64,000 bases of DNA from JALHNI01 sp965229305 (GTDB lineage Bacteria; Acidobacteriota; Terriglobia; Bryobacterales; Bryobacteraceae), in assembly GCA_965229305.1 (NCBI GenBank), contig CBDDIZ010000029.1, positions 62,001-126,000 of the forward strand. The letters are read 5' to 3'. The notes beneath the pieces were generated by a model. That model was given only the letters and a program-made list of their open reading frames with translations. It ran no database searches and was not told where the DNA came from. Each line of letters opens with the position of its first letter. Positions within the stretch are counted from its first letter, which is position 1. A program made the position numbers and the translations under genes. Below, one piece after another: positions 62,271 to 64,000 of this stretch.

Positions 62271-63038
62271 ATGTTTCAACTCGGCGCCGTCACGTACAAC
62301 GTGCTGAAGGACTGGGATCTCGAAACTGTCATCACCCAGCTTGAGCAGGCGGGTTTCGCCGCCGTCGAACTGCGCACCGAACATAAGCACGGCGTGGAGC
62401 CGGGCATTTCTCCGGAGCAGCGCGAACGGGTGAAGACACGTTTCGCCCGCAGCAAAGTGCGCCTCCTGAGCTTCGGCTCCACCTGCGAGTTCCATGCGGC
62501 GGACCCGGCCGTACGCCAGAAGAACGTGCAGACCGCCAACACCTTCATCGACCTCGCTCACGATACCGGCGCCTGGGGCGTGAAGGTTCGTCCCAACGGC
62601 TTTCCGCCCGGCGTGACGCGCGAGCAGACCATCCAGAATATTGCCGCCAGCCTGCGCGAATGCGGCGACTACGCGCAGGGCAAAGGCGTGGAAGTGTGGG
62701 TCGAGGTCCACGGTAAGGACACGCAAGAGCCCGCGGTATGCGCCGCCATCATGAACGCGACCAAACACGACGCCGTGGGCCTGTGCTGGAACTCGAACCC
62801 CACCGACGTCGTCAACGGCAGCGTGAAACAGAATTTTGACCTGCTGAAGAAGTGGATCAAGAACGTTCACATCAACGAACTCGCCGGCCCGTATCCGTAT
62901 CGCGAGCTATTCAAGCTGCTGCAGCAGCAACGTTACGAACGCTACACGCTCTGTGAAGCCCAGGAAAGCAAAGAACCCGAACGATTCCTCCGTTGGTATC
63001 GCGCCCTCTGGACGGAGTTGAATCGCCCATGCGGATAA
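62271..63038 (+). CDS. Sugar phosphate isomerase/epimerase (TIM barrel)
   Basis: 255 residues of the AP-endonuclease-2-like family. MFQLGAVTYNVLKDWDLETV opens it; EQAGFAAVELRTEH, LLSFGSTCEFHAAD, VEVWVEVHGKDTQEPA, VGLCWNSNPTD and KNVHINELAG are the strands carrying metal ligands. It is cytoplasmic. It overlaps the M14 carboxypeptidase by ten bases. The substrate is unknown. Confidence 0.86.
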   Translation: MFQLGAVTYNVLKDWDLETVITQLEQAGFAAVELRTEHKHGVEPGISPEQRERVKTRFARSKVRLLSFGSTCEFHAADPAVRQKNVQTANTFIDLAHDTGAWGVKVRPNGFPPGVTREQTIQNIAASLRECGDYAQGKGVEVWVEVHGKDTQEPAVCAAIMNATKHDAVGLCWNSNPTDVVNGSVKQNFDLLKKWIKNVHINELAGPYPYRELFKLLQQQRYERYTLCEAQESKEPERFLRWYRALWTELNRPCG

Positions 63039-64000
63039 CGCTCGCTCTCTTCACCCTGGCCACGCTGCGCGCGGCGGTCCCCACGCCGGAAAGCCACTTC
63101 GGCCACGCGCTCACGGCCGATCGCCAGCCGCTCGCCTGGTCGAAGGTAGTGACCTACTACGAGAAGCTGGCCGCCTCCAGCGATCGGATCAAGCTCGAAA
63201 AGCTGGGCCCCACCACCGAAGGCCGTCCCTTCTTGATGGCCATCATTTCGTCGCCCGAAAACTTGAAGAAGCTGAACCGCTATCGCGAGATTCAGGCCGC
63301 CTTGGCGGATCCGCGCAAGACGCCGCCCGCCGCGGTCGCCAAGCTGGTGGCCGAAGGCAAGGCCGTGGTCGCCATCACCAACTCGATCCATGCCAATGAG
63401 GTGGCCTCCACCTTTACCGGCATGCAGTTCGCCTACAACATTCTCACCACAGACAAGCCGCGCTTCAAGACGATTCTCGACCAGACAATCTTCCTGCTGG
63501 TGCCGTCGCTCAACCCCGATGGCGTGGACATCGTCGGCAACTGGGCGCGCAAAACGCTGGGCACCGAGCACGAAGGCACCATCCCGCCCGAGCTCTATCA
63601 GAAGTACGTCGGCCACGATAACAATCGCGATTGGTACATCTTTTCGCAGGCCGAAACCCGCCTCGCGGTGGAGAAGCTGCACAACGCCTGGCATCCGCAA
63701 ATCGTCTACGACGTCCACCAGATGGGCCCCACCGCCGCGCGCATGTTCGTCCCCCCGTGGATGGATCCGATCGACCCGAACATCGACCCCGCCATCGCCC
63801 AAGCCTGCAACACCTTCGGCATGGGCATGGCCTTCGACCTCACTTCCGCCGGCCGCAAAGGCGTGGTGGTGAACGCCATGTACGACTTCTGGACGCCCGC
63901 GCGCCACTACCAGAGCTATCACGGCGGCTTGCGACTTCTCACCGAGTCCGCCAGCGCCCGCCTCTTCTCGCCCATCACCATCAGGCCCGAACAACTGCGC
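63029..64000 (+). CDS. M14-family zinc carboxypeptidase, N-terminal part
   Basis: 324 residues; the 3' end is beyond the window. A signal peptide (MRITLALFTLATLRAAV) precedes the M14 domain. The zinc site has HxxE in TNSIHANEVASTFTG and the third ligand His in IVYDVHQMGP; GHDNNRDWYIFSQAETR carries the substrate-binding Asn-Arg. The PTTEGRPFLMAIISS and LLVPSLNPDGVDIV blocks are conserved. It should remove C-terminal residues from peptides in the periplasm. The catalytic Glu is probably further on (LLTESASARLF). Confidence 0.9.
   Translation, partial: MRITLALFTLATLRAAVPTPESHFGHALTADRQPLAWSKVVTYYEKLAASSDRIKLEKLGPTTEGRPFLMAIISSPENLKKLNRYREIQAALADPRKTPPAAVAKLVAEGKAVVAITNSIHANEVASTFTGMQFAYNILTTDKPRFKTILDQTIFLLVPSLNPDGVDIVGNWARKTLGTEHEGTIPPELYQKYVGHDNNRDWYIFSQAETRLAVEKLHNAWHPQIVYDVHQMGPTAARMFVPPWMDPIDPNIDPAIAQACNTFGMGMAFDLTSAGRKGVVVNAMYDFWTPARHYQSYHGGLRLLTESASARLFSPITIRPEQLR

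Overview
The window is high-GC, densely coded bacterial chromosome, most plausibly from an Acidobacteriota member of the Bryobacterales/Solibacterales group. The evidence is family content: a lipase fused to the Solibacter-type TIGR03437 C-terminal module, a TIGR03436-type VWA protein, DUF1549/DUF1553 and DUF1501 partners, many M16, M20, S9 and M14 exported peptidases, and LolA-like secreted proteins. An LpxL-like acyltransferase points to a diderm envelope. The species cannot be named from the sequence alone.

Layout. 1-4.2 kb: an NHL-repeat end, then a DUF1549-DUF1501-SUMF1 operon. 4.2-10.4 kb: a secretin-N-like protein, an efflux adaptor, class I fumarase, a sugar isomerase/oxidoreductase pair and a VapBC-type toxin-antitoxin module with a large operator palindrome. 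10.4-19.4 kb: aminotransferase, lipase, M20 peptidase and an inactive/active M16 peptidase pair carrying a LolA-like module. 19.5-27.9 kb: thioesterase, a transpeptidase-only gene and a SpoIID-metallopeptidase fusion, convergent with a DUF1175, alpha-2-macroglobulin and membrane-protein operon. 27.9-28.5 kb: a mer-like operator, a 46-residue metallothionein-like protein and an overlapping MerR gene. 28.6-30.0 kb: aroF behind a ribosome-type attenuator with an aromatic-rich leader peptide, then a candidate small RNA. 30.3-35.9 kb: a histidine kinase and a REC-XRE regulator, a REP-associated tyrosine transposase, an IS110 element with a possible bridge-RNA region, and mrp.

35.9-39.7 kb holds an HNH-like protein and the cdaA-cdaR-glmM operon, linking c-di-AMP synthesis to cell-wall precursor supply. 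39.7-48.6 kb: a geranylgeranyl-reductase-like flavoprotein, an ABC ATPase, an S9 peptidase, a gamma-carbonic-anhydrase-like protein, hisS and aspS. 48.6-53.1 kb: acyltransferase, oxidoreductase, an FG-GAP protein, tRNA-Glu(CTC) and a 2OG-Fe(II) oxygenase whose 3' end runs antisense into the tRNA. 53.1-57.1 kb: an AtuA-type acyl-CoA catabolic operon. 57.1-64 kb: AI-2E exporter, a second PIN-toxin module, an AlkA-like glycosylase, a VWA protein, a DMT transporter, a sugar isomerase and a truncated M14 carboxypeptidase.

Two themes recur. Adjacent genes commonly overlap as ATGA, GTGA or TAATG, which suggests translational coupling. Many first genes have a -10-like hexamer (often with an upstream TGn) only 6-8 nt before the start codon, which suggests leaderless mRNAs. 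The signals that look most novel are the aromatic leader-peptide attenuator of aroF, the metallothionein/MerR overlapping pair, and the alpha-2-macroglobulin locus facing the transpeptidase and SpoIID-peptidase genes.
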